Shown here piece after piece: positions 47,792-58,630 of a stretch of DNA of 64,000 nt (the stretch's first letter is position 1; every line of letters begins with the position of its first letter). The notes beneath the pieces are model-generated. The model did not search any database. It had not been told where the DNA came from and saw only the letters and a list, made by a program, of their open reading frames with translations. This stretch comes from CAVSDF01 sp963726715 (lineage in GTDB: Bacteria; Bacteroidota; Rhodothermia; Rhodothermales; BA12), in assembly GCA_963726715.1 (NCBI GenBank), contig CAVSDF010000006.1, positions 346,736 through 410,735 on the forward strand, read 5' to 3'. A program made the position numbers and the translations under genes.

Positions 47792-48875
47792 ATGCCCGTG
47801 CCCTCGCCTCCCCTCGATCCGTCCCCCCCGCTGGTCGACGATGCGCCGGGCGAGGTGCCCCTCGATGTGGCCGCGCTCCCCGCCGTTCCGCTCCCGCTCG
47901 CCGGGCCGACGTCGAAGGCCGACCGGGCTGAGGGCCGCGACGCCGATCTCGACCGCGACCTCGGCCTCGGGCGCGTCCTCTCCAACGAGAGTCGACAACG
48001 GATGCTGCGCCCCGACGGGTCGTTCAACGTGCGGCGCACGGGCTGGGATTCTGGCGTTCGCACCGCCTCTACCACGACCTCGTCGCGCTCTCGTGGCCCG
48101 CGTTCTCGGTGCTCCTCGCCGCCTCGTACGCCGCCATCATCGCCGCCTTCGCCACCGGGTTCTGGGCGCTCGGCCCCGCCGCGCTCGACGCGCCCGCGGG
48201 CGACGACGGCGGCGCGGGGTTTCTCCGGGCGCTGTACTTCTCCGTCCAGACCTTCGCCACCATCGGCTACGGACGCATCGCCCCGGTCTCGCACGGCGCG
48301 CACGCGCTCGTCGCCGTCGAGGCGTTCGTGGGGATCGGCTACGTCGCGCTCTCCACCGGCCTGCTCTTCGCGCGCTTCTCGCGGCCCGACGCCGATGTGG
48401 TCTTCTCGCGGCGGATGATCGTGGCGCCGTACCGCGACGGATGGGGATTGATGTTTCGGCTCGCCAACGCCCGCCGCGGCGAACTCTCCGACGTGACGGC
48501 CGAGGTGACGTTCTCGATCCTGCGCCTCGACGGGCCTGGACGGGCAGGTCGATGCGCCGCTACGCGCCCCTCGTGCTCGAACGCAGCCGCGTGACGCTTC
48601 TTCCCGCTCACCTGGACCGTCGTCCACCCGCTCGACGACGACAGCCCGCTCACGGCCTCTCCGACGACGACCTCCGCGACGGGCGACGCCGAGATGTTCG
48701 TCCGCATCGGCGCCCTCGACGAAGCGACGCGCCAGCCCGTGCTCGACCCGCACCTCCTACCGCGCCGACGACGGCGAACTCGTCTGGAACGTCCGTTTCC
48801 GCGACCTCTTCGACCGCTCCGGCCGACATGCTCACGGTCGATGTGTCGCGCCTCGACGAGACCGAGCCGGTGTGA
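47792..48875 (+). CDS. KirBac-type inward rectifier K+ channel, multiply frameshifted
   Basis: Two-helix potassium channel with a cytoplasmic immunoglobulin-like domain. Visible parts are the N-terminal GRVLSNESRQRMLRPDGSFNVRR slide-helix region (shortened here), the selectivity filter TIGYG in FSVQTFATIGYGRIAP, and flanking membrane segments. The C-terminal domain gives MIVAPYRDGWGLMFRLANAR, RRYAPLVLERSRVTLLP, SYRADDGELVW and SRLDETEPV in successive frames. At least five frame changes occur (one near 48,050, the others between 48,540 and 48,830). This is either a cluster of indel errors or a decaying gene. The repaired length is about 360 residues. The ATG at 47792 follows a TATCTTG element. 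Confidence 0.75.
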
Positions 48876-49030
48876 GGGGTGAGAGTTGGTGGGATGGTGA
48901 GGATGAGGCCACTCCACGCCCGGTGGCTGAACACCCACCTTGCGCGTGGCCGAAGGATGCCGAAGCATCGCCCGGACCCTCGAACGGCCCACGCACCAAC
49001 TCACTCCCCCACCAACTCATCGTCCCCACC
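48871..49030. repeat. facing heptad-period arrays with a core
   Basis: A G-rich arm (about 48871-48909, units such as GAGAGTT, GGTGGGA, TGGTGAG) and a C-rich arm (about 48988-49030, units CAACTCA, CTCCCCC, ACCAACT) face each other. They surround a core starting CCCGGTGGCTGAACACCC. The core resembles the one inside the arrays at 53766-53974. Confidence 0.55.
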
Positions 49031-49032
49031 CG

Positions 49033-49596
49033 ATGGAAACGTTCGAACACGCCGAATCCCTCGTCCGCGCCGGCGCCGCGTGGCTCAAACTCGGCATCGA
49101 AGTGCTCGGGGCCTTCGTCGTGGCCGTCGGCGTCGTCGTCGGCATCGTGCTCGCGGTGCGGACGCTCGCGCGCGGCGAGCCGGTGCACTTCTCGGCCCTT
49201 CGCCTCGTGCTGGCGCGGTACCTCGCGCTCGCGCTCGAAATCCAGCTCGGCGCCGACATCCTCGGCACCGCCATCGCGCCGTCGTGGGAGCAGATCGGGC
49301 AGCTCGGCGCCATCGCCGTCATCCGGACGCTCCTGAACGTCTTCCTCGCCCGCGAAATGCAGGAGGTGCCCCCGGCGGCGCAGCGCGCCCACGAATCCGC
49401 CGCGCACCGACGCCGCCGACGGGGGAGCGCGCGGCGCCGACGACCCGGGCGCCCGCACCGACGCGGCGATGGGCCCGCCGAGTGCTGCGCGCCGCGCTGC
49501 CGGGCCGCTGCCACGGGCCGCCGGTGCCAAACCGCGCGCCGCGTCACGCCACGCCGCGGCGGTAGGCGCCGGGCGTGCGGAGGAGGTGGCGTTTGA
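49033..49596 (+). CDS. DUF1622 family membrane protein
   Basis: Small inner-membrane protein of DUF1622, unknown function. The first 120 residues match the family: ETFEHAESLVRAGAAWLKLGIEVLGAF, a membrane segment, FSALRLVLARYLALALEIQLGADIL, and a second segment ending VIRTLLNVFLAREM. After about 49,390 the translation becomes Arg/His-rich and unlike the family. It also overlaps the 3' end of the convergent AraC gene, so the true end is probably nearer 49,400 and hidden by an indel. The start ATG is at 49033. Confidence 0.7.
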   Translation: METFEHAESLVRAGAAWLKLGIEVLGAFVVAVGVVVGIVLAVRTLARGEPVHFSALRLVLARYLALALEIQLGADILGTAIAPSWEQIGQLGAIAVIRTLLNVFLAREMQEVPPAAQRAHESAAHRRRRRGSARRRRPGRPHRRGDGPAECCAPRCRAAATGRRCQTARRVTPRRGGRRRACGGGGV

Positions 49597-50452
49597 AGGT
49601 GCGGTTGAAGGCGGCCTCGCTCTCGTAGCCGACGCGCCCGGCCACGTCGGCGAGGGCGGCGCGCGGCGAGGCGCGCATCAGGCGGGCGGCCTCGCGCATC
49701 CGCCACGCCGTCACGAACTGCATCGGCGCCACGCCGGCGGCCTCGCGGAAGCGCGCCGAGAACGCCGAGCGGCTCAGCCCCGCCTCGCGCGCGAGCGCCT
49801 CGACCGTCCACGGCGCCGCCGGATGCGCCTGCACGGCGGCGAGCGCCGGGGCCGTCGCGGGGTCGGCGAAGGCGCGCAGCCACCCCGGCCCGATGTCGGC
49901 GGCGCCGAGGTGCGCGCGCACGGCGACGATGAAGAGGACGCTCGCGAGGTGCCCCATCACCGTCCCGGCCCCGAGCCGCGCCGACGACGACTCGCAGGCG
50001 AGGAACGCGAGCGTGTGGGCGAGCCACGGCGCCCGCTCGCCCGACGGGCACCGCGCCGCGTCGGGCGCGTCGGCGCGGACGACGAGGAGCGGCGGCAGGA
50101 CGGCGAGCAGCGGGTGCGGCCCGTCGGCCGCCGATACGCCGCCGAAGGCCAGTTCGCCGCTCACGACCGTCACCGCCGCGTCGCCGCCCGCGTCGTCAGC
50201 GTCCGGCGCGTTCGCAATCACCGCCGCGTGGCCGTGGGGGAGGACGGCGAGGTCGCCCGCGCCGAGCACCACGGCGCCTGCGCCCGACGCCCCGACCGTC
50301 ACCGCGCAGCGCCCGCCGAGGACGGCGTGGAACGAGACCGCGCCCGCCTCGACCTCCTCGCGCCACGTCCCGCGGTGCGTCTGCTGCCCGGCGACGGCGC
50401 CGCGTGGGGCGAGGGTGTGGAGAACGGCGTCGAGGGCGTCGGTGGCGAGCAT
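49544..50452 (-). CDS. AraC-family transcriptional regulator
   Basis: DNA-binding regulator of 302 residues. The N-terminal cupin-like sensor domain (Cupin_6/AraC-binding type, about 1-190) begins MLATDALDAVLHTLAPRGAV. The C-terminal double helix-turn-helix (about 205-300) has VEALAREAGLSRSAFSARF and VAGRVGYESEAAFNRTFKR. The start ATG at 50452 lies 37 bases from a near-perfect TATCTTTTG element. It is divergent from an NmrA-like oxidoreductase gene, the usual arrangement for AraC regulators that control a neighbouring oxidoreductase. Confidence 0.9.
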   Translation of the reverse strand: MLATDALDAVLHTLAPRGAVAGQQTHRGTWREEVEAGAVSFHAVLGGRCAVTVGASGAGAVVLGAGDLAVLPHGHAAVIANAPDADDAGGDAAVTVVSGELAFGGVSAADGPHPLLAVLPPLLVVRADAPDAARCPSGERAPWLAHTLAFLACESSSARLGAGTVMGHLASVLFIVAVRAHLGAADIGPGWLRAFADPATAPALAAVQAHPAAPWTVEALAREAGLSRSAFSARFREAAGVAPMQFVTAWRMREAARLMRASPRAALADVAGRVGYESEAAFNRTFKRHLLRTPGAYRRGVA

Positions 50453-50488
50453 CGGAGCGGTTCGGAAGGACGGAAATAGAGGAACAGA

Positions 50489-50497
50489 CAAAAGATA
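50489..50497 (-). promoter_or_regulatory. strong -7 promoter element of the AraC gene
   Basis: Minus-strand TATCTTTTG, the best match in the window to the Bacteroidota -7 box, inside the AraC/NmrA divergent promoter region. Confidence 0.5.
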
Positions 50498-50566
50498 CGT
50501 CCAGACAGGCAGCAACCGTCCACGAGCCGCGCCCGATCCTTCGGCCATCACCAACCCCTCGTCCCG

Positions 50567-51491
50567 ATGGCCTCGCCCGCGACCTCCCCCCGCATCGTCC
50601 TCACCACCCCGACCGGCCACATCGGCGCCGCGCTCCTCGCGCGCCTGCTCGACGGCGGCCACGAGACCCTCGTCGCTCCTCGTCCGCGACGCCTCTCGTC
50701 TGCCCGACGGCGTGCGCGGCCGCGTCGACGCGCGCGAGGGCGTCTTGCAGGATGCCGACTTCGTGCGCGCGGCCACCGAGGGCGCCGACGCGCTCTTCTG
50801 GCTCTCGCCGAACGACTGGACGGTGCCGGTGCTGACCGACTGGTACGACGCCCTCGCTGCGTCGGTCGCGGGCGCCGTCGAGGCCAACGGCATCGGCCAC
50901 GTCGTCCATCTCTCGAGCGAGGGCGCGCAGAACCGCACCGACTTCGGCCCGGTGAGCGGCCTCGGGCGCATCGAGGCCGCGCTCGACGCCACGAGCGCCG
51001 CGGTGCGGCACCTGCGCCCGACGTTCTTCCAGGAGAACTTCGAGGCGCAACTCGGCGGCATCGCGGGCGCGGGCGCCGTCTTCTTCCCCGTCCCCGAGAC
51101 CACCACGACCGGCATGATCGCCACGCGCGACATCGCCGAGCGCGCCGCCGATCTCCTCTCCGATCTCTCGTGGACGGGCCGCGCCGTCGTCCCGCTCCAC
51201 GGCCCGCGCGACCTCTCGTACGCCGCCGCCGCCCGCATCCTCGCCGACGGCCTCGGGCGCCCGGTGCGCGTGCAGACGGTGCCCCCCGAGGCGCTCGTCG
51301 CGCAGTTCACGTCGATGGGCGCGAGCCCCGACTTCGCCGACGGCCTCGCGCGCCTCTACACCCGCATCGGCACCGACGGCTACAGCGCCGACCCGCGCAC
51401 CGACGACTCGACCACCCCGACGCCCCTCGACGCCTACGTCGCCGACACCCTCCGCCCGATGTTCGACGCGATGACGGCGGCGCAGGGCTGA
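50567..51491 (+). CDS. NmrA-like NAD(P)-binding oxidoreductase, frameshifted
   Basis: Atypical short-chain dehydrogenase of the NmrA/HSCARG type, about 307 residues. The dinucleotide-binding motif is LTTPTGHIGAALLARLL at the N-terminus. After one frame change near 50,675 the sequence continues LLVRDASRLPDGV, FWLSPNDWTVPV, HLSSEGAQNR, and LRPTFFQENF, which replaces a classic catalytic Tyr-Lys. Substrate unknown. The divergent AraC gene 114 bases away is its likely regulator. A bidirectional terminator separates it from atpC. Confidence 0.82.
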
Positions 51492-51506
51492 GGCCGCGCG
51501 CAACGG

Positions 51507-51543
51507 AAAACCCCTGTCGGGCCGGAAGGCCTGACAGGGGTTT
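51507..51543. terminator. bidirectional intrinsic terminator
   Basis: The arm AAACCCCTGTC (51508-51518) pairs with GACAGGGGTTT (51533-51543), with inner GGGCC/GGCC pairing. A-rich and T-rich ends serve both strands. It lies between the convergent NmrA and atpC genes. Confidence 0.8.
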
Positions 51544-51586
51544 CGTGCGAATGCGGTGCGGCGGGCGGCCCGGCCAGACCTTCCGG

Positions 51587-51985
51587 TCAGACCTTGCCCA
51601 TCGACATGCGGAGGCGGTTGCGGGCGCGGTCGAGGGCGGCCTCGGCGGCCGCGCGTTCGGCGGGCGTGGCGGCCTTGACGCGCTCGCGGGCGCGTTCCTC
51701 GGCGGCGCGGGCGCGCTCGGTGTCGATGTCCGACGCCGGTTCGGCGGTCTCGGCGAGCACGGTGACGCGGTTGTCGAGCACCTCGAGGAAGCCGCCGGAG
51801 GTCGCGTAGACGAGCGCGTCGCCCGCCGTCATCCGCAGGCGGATCGGGCCGACGCCGAAGGCGGCGATCATCGGCGCGTGGCCGGTGCGCACCTCGAAGG
51901 CGCCTTCGACGCCCGGCGCCTGAACGCCCTCGGCCTCGCCGCGAAACACGGAGCCGTCGGGGGCGACGATGTCAACGAAAAGCAT
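51587..51985 (-). CDS. atpC: F1-ATP synthase epsilon subunit
   Basis: Epsilon subunit of the F1 sector, 132 residues. The N-terminal beta-sandwich has VDIVAPDGSVFRGEAEGVQAPG and EGAFEVRTGHAPMIAAF. A C-terminal helical pair, rich in Ala/Arg/Glu, follows. The ATG at 51985 gives MLFVDIVAPDG. It is the second gene of an atpD-atpC pair separated from the rest of the atp genes, as in Bacteroidota and Chlorobiota. Confidence 0.95.
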   Translation of the reverse strand: MLFVDIVAPDGSVFRGEAEGVQAPGVEGAFEVRTGHAPMIAAFGVGPIRLRMTAGDALVYATSGGFLEVLDNRVTVLAETAEPASDIDTERARAAEERARERVKAATPAERAAAEAALDRARNRLRMSMGKV

Positions 51986-52087
51986 GGGTGGAGATGGGGT
52001 ATTGGGGATTGTGTATTGGAGAGTGGGAATTGAGGATCGGAAAGAATGCGAACGCTCTTTCAATCCTCCATCCCCCATGCCCAATCA

Positions 52088-52096
<9 letters not shown>
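51985..52096. repeat. facing heptad-period arrays between atpD and atpC
   Basis: The left arm (about 51985-52040) is read as ATGGGGT, ATTGGGG, ATTGTGT, ATTGGAG, AGTGGGA, ATTGAGG. The right arm (about 52060-52096) reads TCAATCC, TCCATCC, CCCATGC, CCAATCA. They can pair into a long imperfect hairpin across the operon spacer. The region has visibly lower GC than the flanking genes. The right arm covers the atpD stop. Confidence 0.6.
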
Positions 52097-53614
<1,518 letters not shown>

Positions 53615-53713
53615 GTCGGAATCAGGGAGGGGAAAAGGGGTGCCGCGGCCTCCCGTCCTGGCCCGCCCGTCGGGGCGACGGCGGCGCCGGTGCGGAGCAG
53701 CGGTCAAGCCCTC

Positions 53714-53720
53714 GAAGGTA
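53714..53720 (-). promoter_or_regulatory. putative -7 promoter element of the atpDC operon
   Basis: Minus-strand TACCTTC, 100 bases before the atpD ATG, with the same core as the elements before hpt and the dehydrogenase gene. Confidence 0.35.
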
Positions 53721-53765
53721 CAGCCGGGGGCCGTTGAGAACGCGCGAAAAGCGGTGCGTGGAGGG

Positions 53766-53974
53766 TGGCGCGATGGTGGGTGGGGGAGTGTTGGGAGGGT
53801 GGGTTGGTGAGATGGTGGGGTGCGAAACGACCGTTCAACCCCCGCCGTCGCCCAGGAGCGGAGCATCGGCCCATCCCGGTGGCTGAGCACCCGCCCTGAG
53901 CCTGTCGAAGGGTGTCCGCGTCTTCACCATTCCACCCCTCACCATCTCACAAACTCACCAACTTCCCCTCTCAC
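53766..53974. repeat. facing heptad-period arrays with a TGAGCCTGTCGAAGG core
   Basis: A G-rich arm (about 53766-53822, units such as GATGGTG, GGTGGGG, TGGGTTG) and a C-rich arm (about 53924-53974, units CACCATT, CCACCCC, TCACCAT, CTCACAA) face each other. They flank a core with CCCGGTGGCTGAGCACCCG. Bases 53885-53914 are the exact reverse complement of 37298-37327. No gene lies between atpD and the dehydrogenase gene. Confidence 0.6.
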
Positions 53975-55308
53975 TGAATCTCGAACTGGCGGATCGAGCG
54001 GATGGCGGTCGCGTCGCCCGAGAGGCGCTGGGCGCGCTCGACGAGGCTGGCGAGGTGCGCGTCGTCGAGCGGGGCGTCGATGGCGGAGAGGTCGTAGGCG
54101 ATGCCGAGACGGGGGAAGTCGCGGTGCGCCGATTGGAGCGTGCTCGCGCCCGCGTCGTAGAGCGCGTCGGCGATGGCCTTTCGCGTGCCGCGCACGTCGG
54201 AGTGGACGACGGCGAGGCCCCACGAGGGCGGCTCGGCGTCGACGCCGATGGTCTGGCGCGGCGCAAACACCGTGTCGCGGACGGTGCCGTAGAGGTTGAG
54301 CAGGCGCGTCGTGCCCGCCATGTGGGCGGCGATGCGCGGCTGCGCCTCGACCGTCGCCGCGCCGATGTGTGGCGTCGTCACGACATCGACATCGCCCGCG
54401 AACGGGTTCTCCCACACGTCTTTCTTCGACCCCGGCTCCTCCGGGAAAACGTCGACGGCCGCTCCGCGCACGCAGCCCGCGTCGAGGGCGCGGCGCAGGT
54501 CGTCGGGGTCGTAGAGGAAGCCGCGGGCGGCGTTCAGCAGCAGGCGCGGCGACGGCTCCGGACGGTTGGCGCCGAGGGCGGCGAGGTGCTCGTAGGTGAT
54601 GAGGCCCGCGTTCGACTGCCCGCGCACGTCCTCAGACGACGTGTGGAGCGTCACCACATCGGCGTCGCGGAAGGCGTCGAGGAGCGTCTTCGAGAGCGTG
54701 TAGCCGAGCGCCTGCCCGACCTCGCGCGTGACCTCGTTGGTGTCGAAGAAGCGCACGTGCATCCCGAATCCTTCGGCCATCTGTGCCACCTGCCGCCCGA
54801 TGTTGCCCAGACCGATGATCGAGATCGTCTTGCCCTTGAGCTCGTAGCGGCGCGTGGCGTCTTTGGTCCACTGGTGCTGCCGCCCGGCCTCGTGCGAGGT
54901 GAAGAGGCGCCGCGCGAGCACGATCATCTCGCCGAAGACCATCTCGGCAACCGACCGCCCGTTGGAGACAGGGTCGTTCATGACCATCACGCCGTGGCGC
55001 GCGCAGGCGGCCTTGTCGACCGTGTCGTCGCCGATGGCGCAGATCATGACGGCGGCGAGGCGCTCCGACGCGGCGAGCATCTCGTCGTCGATGACGACGC
55101 GCGAGCGCTTGAAGAGCACGTCGTGCTGCCCCTCGCGGAGGCGGTCGAGGATGAAGGCGCGGTCGGCGGTCGCCTCCTCGGGCAGCCGCTCGACGCTCAG
55201 CCCCTGCTCGCGCAGGAAGCCGTCGAGGACCGGGTCGGGCTGTTCGAGGACGAGGGCGCGTTCGAACCGGGCACGCAGCCAGCGGACGGGGGGGGCGGAA
55301 TCGGGCAT
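53971..55308 (-). CDS. serA: D-3-phosphoglycerate dehydrogenase-like 2-hydroxyacid dehydrogenase
   Basis: NAD-dependent D-isomer-specific 2-hydroxyacid dehydrogenase, 445 residues. It most resembles phosphoglycerate dehydrogenase of the type with a C-terminal ACT-like domain, the first step of serine synthesis. The Rossmann motif is GLGNIGRQVAQMAEGFG, the Arg of the active site is in LLNAARGFLYD, and catalytic Glu/His lie in FPEEPGSKK and VTTPHIGAATVEAQ. The C-terminal 90 residues (LAVVHSDVRGTRKAIADAL) look like the regulatory domain. The start ATG at 55308 follows a TACCTTC element by 28 bases. Confidence 0.88.
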   Translation of the reverse strand: MPDSAPPVRWLRARFERALVLEQPDPVLDGFLREQGLSVERLPEEATADRAFILDRLREGQHDVLFKRSRVVIDDEMLAASERLAAVMICAIGDDTVDKAACARHGVMVMNDPVSNGRSVAEMVFGEMIVLARRLFTSHEAGRQHQWTKDATRRYELKGKTISIIGLGNIGRQVAQMAEGFGMHVRFFDTNEVTREVGQALGYTLSKTLLDAFRDADVVTLHTSSEDVRGQSNAGLITYEHLAALGANRPEPSPRLLLNAARGFLYDPDDLRRALDAGCVRGAAVDVFPEEPGSKKDVWENPFAGDVDVVTTPHIGAATVEAQPRIAAHMAGTTRLLNLYGTVRDTVFAPRQTIGVDAEPPSWGLAVVHSDVRGTRKAIADALYDAGASTLQSAHRDFPRLGIAYDLSAIDAPLDDAHLASLVERAQRLSGDATAIRSIRQFEIQ

Positions 55309-55335
55309 CGTTCGGATCGGGGCAGGGCGTGCGCC

Positions 55336-55342
55336 GAAGGTA
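55336..55342 (-). promoter_or_regulatory. putative -7 promoter element of serA
   Basis: Minus-strand TACCTTC, 28 bases before the start codon. Confidence 0.4.
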
Positions 55343-55431
55343 GCGGGCCGGAGGCGGGCCGGTGGGCGAAGGGGCGGGGAAGACGGCGGTGGGGCGGCGG
55401 CTCCTGTCCCAGTGCCCGTGTCCAAACGCCC

Positions 55432-55455
55432 GTAGGGGCGGGTCTCGACCCGCCC
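55432..55455 (+). repeat. REP hairpin, family C copy 2
   Basis: GTAG head, arm GGGCGGGTC, loop TC, arm GACCCGCCC, followed by the CCACCGCAC tail. The hairpin portion is identical to copy 1. Confidence 0.8.
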
Positions 55456-55609
55456 CCCACCGCACATCGTCCCGCGTCCTCCCCGTGACCCCCGCCGCGC
55501 CGGGCGCCCCGGATTGACGGACGGCGCCGTGAGCGATGGGGAGACGAACGTGCGGGGATGAACCGGATGTCGCCCCCGGTCCGGGTATCCGGTGGGGGCG
55601 TCCGGTGGG

Positions 55610-55634
55610 GGGCGGGTCTGAGACCCGCCCCTAC
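55610..55634 (-). repeat. REP hairpin, family C copy 3
   Basis: Inverted: arm GGGCGGGTC, loop TGA, arm GACCCGCCC, end CTAC. It forms a facing pair with copy 2 around about 150 bases. Confidence 0.8.
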
Positions 55635-55735
55635 GGCCCTCGCGCATCGCCCGGCCCTCGCGGATCGCCCCCGCACCCCGAACCGCCCACCGCCTGCGTT
55701 GGTACGGCCCACGCCTCCGCCGTCCCCGCCTGCCC

Positions 55736-58612
55736 GTGCCCCGACTCGCCGCCTGCCTCCTCGCCCTCGTGACGCCGCCGCCGCCGCGCACGCCCAGCCC
55801 GCCGCACCGGTGCCGCCCGCACCGCCGCGCCTCGACGCGCTCGGCATCGAGGTCGCCGCCGGGGCCGAATCGCGCCCGTTCGTCGTCACCGACGGACAGG
55901 CGGCCTACGTCTACGGCGAGGCCGCGGCGCCGCAGCGGACGGCGTGGCAGGGCTTCAACGTTCGTGGAAAGGTCTTCGCCGACGACTGGGCGTGGACGGT
56001 CGGCGGGCGGCGCCTCTCCGCGCGCGACCTCTCCGGCGCGACCGTCTTCCCGCACGAGGCCGAGCGGCGCTACGGCTCCGGCCGCACCGCCCGCGCCGAA
56101 ACCGTGGCGCTCCTCGACGGCGCTGCTTTCGCCGAGGGCGCGCGGCTCGGAGTGCCCGGTGGCGCCGCCGCGCTCATCGTCACGCTCGATGGACGCGCCG
56201 ACGCCTTCGAGCCGCTCGTCGCCGACCGCCGCGACGCTGCCGCATTCGATGTGCGCATCGACGCCGGACCGCGCGGGGCAGGCGCCGTCCTGCTCATCGC
56301 CCGCCGCGACCACATGACGCGCCGCAGCGCGACCGACGCGCCCGTCTGGCTCGCCGTCACCTCCGATGGCGCGCGTGCGGAGGCGACGACCGGACCGGGA
56401 CTCGTCGAGGTCGGCGGCATCGACGGGACGCTCTTCGCCCCCGGACGCCTCGTGCTTCCGCGCCGCGGACGCGGCGAAACCGTCGTCGCCCTCGCCGTCG
56501 CCGACACGCCCGAGGCCGCCGCCGCCGCCGCGCGCGCCGCCGCGCGCGACCACGAGGCCCTCCGCGCCGCGCGCCGCGACCGGATGCAGGCGCTCCTCGA
56601 CCGCTCGTTCGTCGTGACGCCGCGATGCGCAGTTCGACCAGACATTCGCGTGGGCGCGGCTCTCGCTCGACGCGCTCGTCATGAACCAGCGCGGCGTCGG
56701 CATTTTCGCCGGCCTGCCGTGGTTCAACAACTACTGGGGCCGCGACACCTTCCTCTCGCTCCCCGGCACCGCCCTCGTGACGGGCGAGTGGCAGACCGCT
56801 CGGTCGGTTCTCGCCGAGTTCGCCGACCATCAGGACACGCGCGAGACCAGCGACACGTTTGGCCGCATCCCCAACCAGGTCACCCTCACCGACGTCACCT
56901 ACAACACCGCCGACGGCACGCCGCTCTTCGTCATGGCCGCCGACGAGTACCGCCGGATGTCGGGCGACGCGGCGTTCACGCGCGCGACGTGGCCGGTCGT
57001 CCGGCGGGCCGCCGAAGGGGCGCTGCGGCACATCGGACCCGACGGCCTCTTTCGCCACGGCGATCAGGAGACGTGGATGGACGCGAGCGCCGGGCCGGGG
57101 CGCGAGTGGAGTCCGCGCGGCGACCGCGCCATCGAAGTGCAGGGCTTCGTCGTGCGCCAGCTCGACGCCACCGCCGCGTGGGCCGAGGCGATGGGGCAGG
57201 GCGCCGACGCGCGCCGGTACGCCGATGCCGCCGAGCGCCTGCGCGCGAGTGCCCTCCGCCGCTTCCGCGCGCCTGCCACGCATCCGGGCGCTTTCTACGA
57301 CCACCTCGACCCCGACGGACGCACCAGTGGCCGCCCCGACCGGCAGGTCCGCCCGAACGTGCTCTTCGCCCTCCACGACCTCGGCGTCGCCGACACGCTC
57401 GCGGCCCGCGCGACGCGCGCGATCGCGGCCCGCGTCGCCTTCCCGTGGGGCGTCGCCTCGCTCGACCCGGCGGACGCGGCCTATCACCCGTACCACGAGG
57501 CGCCCGAGTTCTACCCCAAAGACGCCGCCTACCACAACGGCACGATCTGGACGTGGCTCACCGGCCCGCTCGTGCGGATGATGACGCGCACGGGCGGCGC
57601 CGACCTCGCCTACGAGCAGACGACCGCCCTCGCCGACATGGCCCTGACGCGCGGCGCCGTCGGCACGATGGCCGAGAACAGCGACGCGCAGCCGCATCCC
57701 GGCGATGCCCTGCCGCGCCTCACCGGCACCGTGTCGCAGGCGTGGACGCTCGCCGAGTTCGTGCGCAGCGCCTTCGAGGACTACGCGGGCGTCTCGTACG
57801 ACGCGCCCGACCGCATGGTCGTCGAGCCCCGCCTGCCGTCGGCGTGGGCGGCGGGGACGACGGTGCGGGCGCGCTTCGGCGATGGATTCGTGACGCTTGC
57901 GATGCGCGCGGGCACGGCGGCGCAGGGACAGATGCTCGGCGCGTCGGAGCAGTGGATCGAGGTGGCGATCTCGGGCGAGGGTGCGCTCCCCGTCGGCGGA
58001 AAGGTGGAGGTGCGCGGGCTCGGAGGGTTGAAGCGCATCCCCGTCGCCGCCCTGCCCGCGACGGTGCGCCTGACGACCGAGTCGAACGGCGGCTACCGCG
58101 TCACCAACGCCCTCGTCGACGGCAACGTGGAAGGCATCGACGCACAGATCGACCGGACGGTCGGGCGCGAGGCGTGGGCCGGGTTCACGTGGCAGACGCC
58201 GCGCAGCCTCGACGGACTGCGCAGCATGGCCGGTCCGGGCTGGCCGCTCCTCACGCGCGCCGAGGCGAAGGGCCGCCCGGCGCCGACGCGCGCGTCCGCC
58301 TCGACCTCGACGACCCGGCGGGCGACGACCGCGGCGCCTCCGGCACGCTCACCTACCCGACGCACCCGGCGATGCGGCCCGGCATCCTCGACGCCCGCCG
58401 CCTGACGCTCCGCGAGGACGCCGACGCGTGGTACGTCGACCTCGACCTCGCCGCGCTCGCGCAGCCGGGCTGGAATCCGCACCTCGGCTTCCAACTCACC
58501 ATGGCCGCCCTCGTCTTCGGCGAAGCGGGTGGAGGCGGCGAGGGCACGCTCGGGCGCGAGGCGAACCTGCGCGTCGGGCACGGCATCGCGCACGTCGTCT
58601 ACATCGGCGCGG
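55736..58612 (+). CDS. secreted glycogen-debranching-type glucosidase, frameshifted and cut by the contig junction
   Basis: Predicted exported enzyme of the amylo-alpha-1,6-glucosidase/GDE family. GTG start (55736) and signal peptide PRLAACLLALV; the reading frame shifts in a GCC-rich run near 55,780 to reach AHAQPAAP. The N-terminal beta domain is followed by the (alpha/alpha)6 barrel: GIFAGLPWFNNYWGRDTFLSLPG, DGLFRHGDQETWMDA, NVLFALHDLGV, and YHNGTIWTWLTGPLV. A C-terminal glucodextranase-like beta domain (TLTYPTHPAMRPGILD, VDLDLAALAQPGWNPHLGFQL) starts near 58,300. It is interrupted at about 58,610, where mycobacterial sequence begins. Other frame changes lie near 56,625 and 58,275. Confidence 0.78.
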
Positions 58613-58630
58613 GGGTGCAGCGGCCTGCGC
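58600..58630. other. probable chimeric junction between two genomes
   Basis: Debranching-enzyme coding sequence ends after AHVVYIGAG. Dehydrogenase coding sequence begins at ACARELASRGATV with its first residues missing. A short stretch around ATCGGCGCG could encode the IGA of both proteins, so micro-homology may have joined the two. No repeat, integrase or tRNA lies at the boundary. Confidence 0.75.

Larger units (their letters stand above)
55309..55735. other. spacer with two facing REP hairpins
   Basis: A region of 427 bases between divergent genes with no supported coding sequence. It contains a promoter-like TACCTTC (minus, 55336-55342) for the dehydrogenase and the facing family C hairpins at 55432-55455 and 55610-55634. 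Nothing else is recognisable. Confidence 0.55.
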
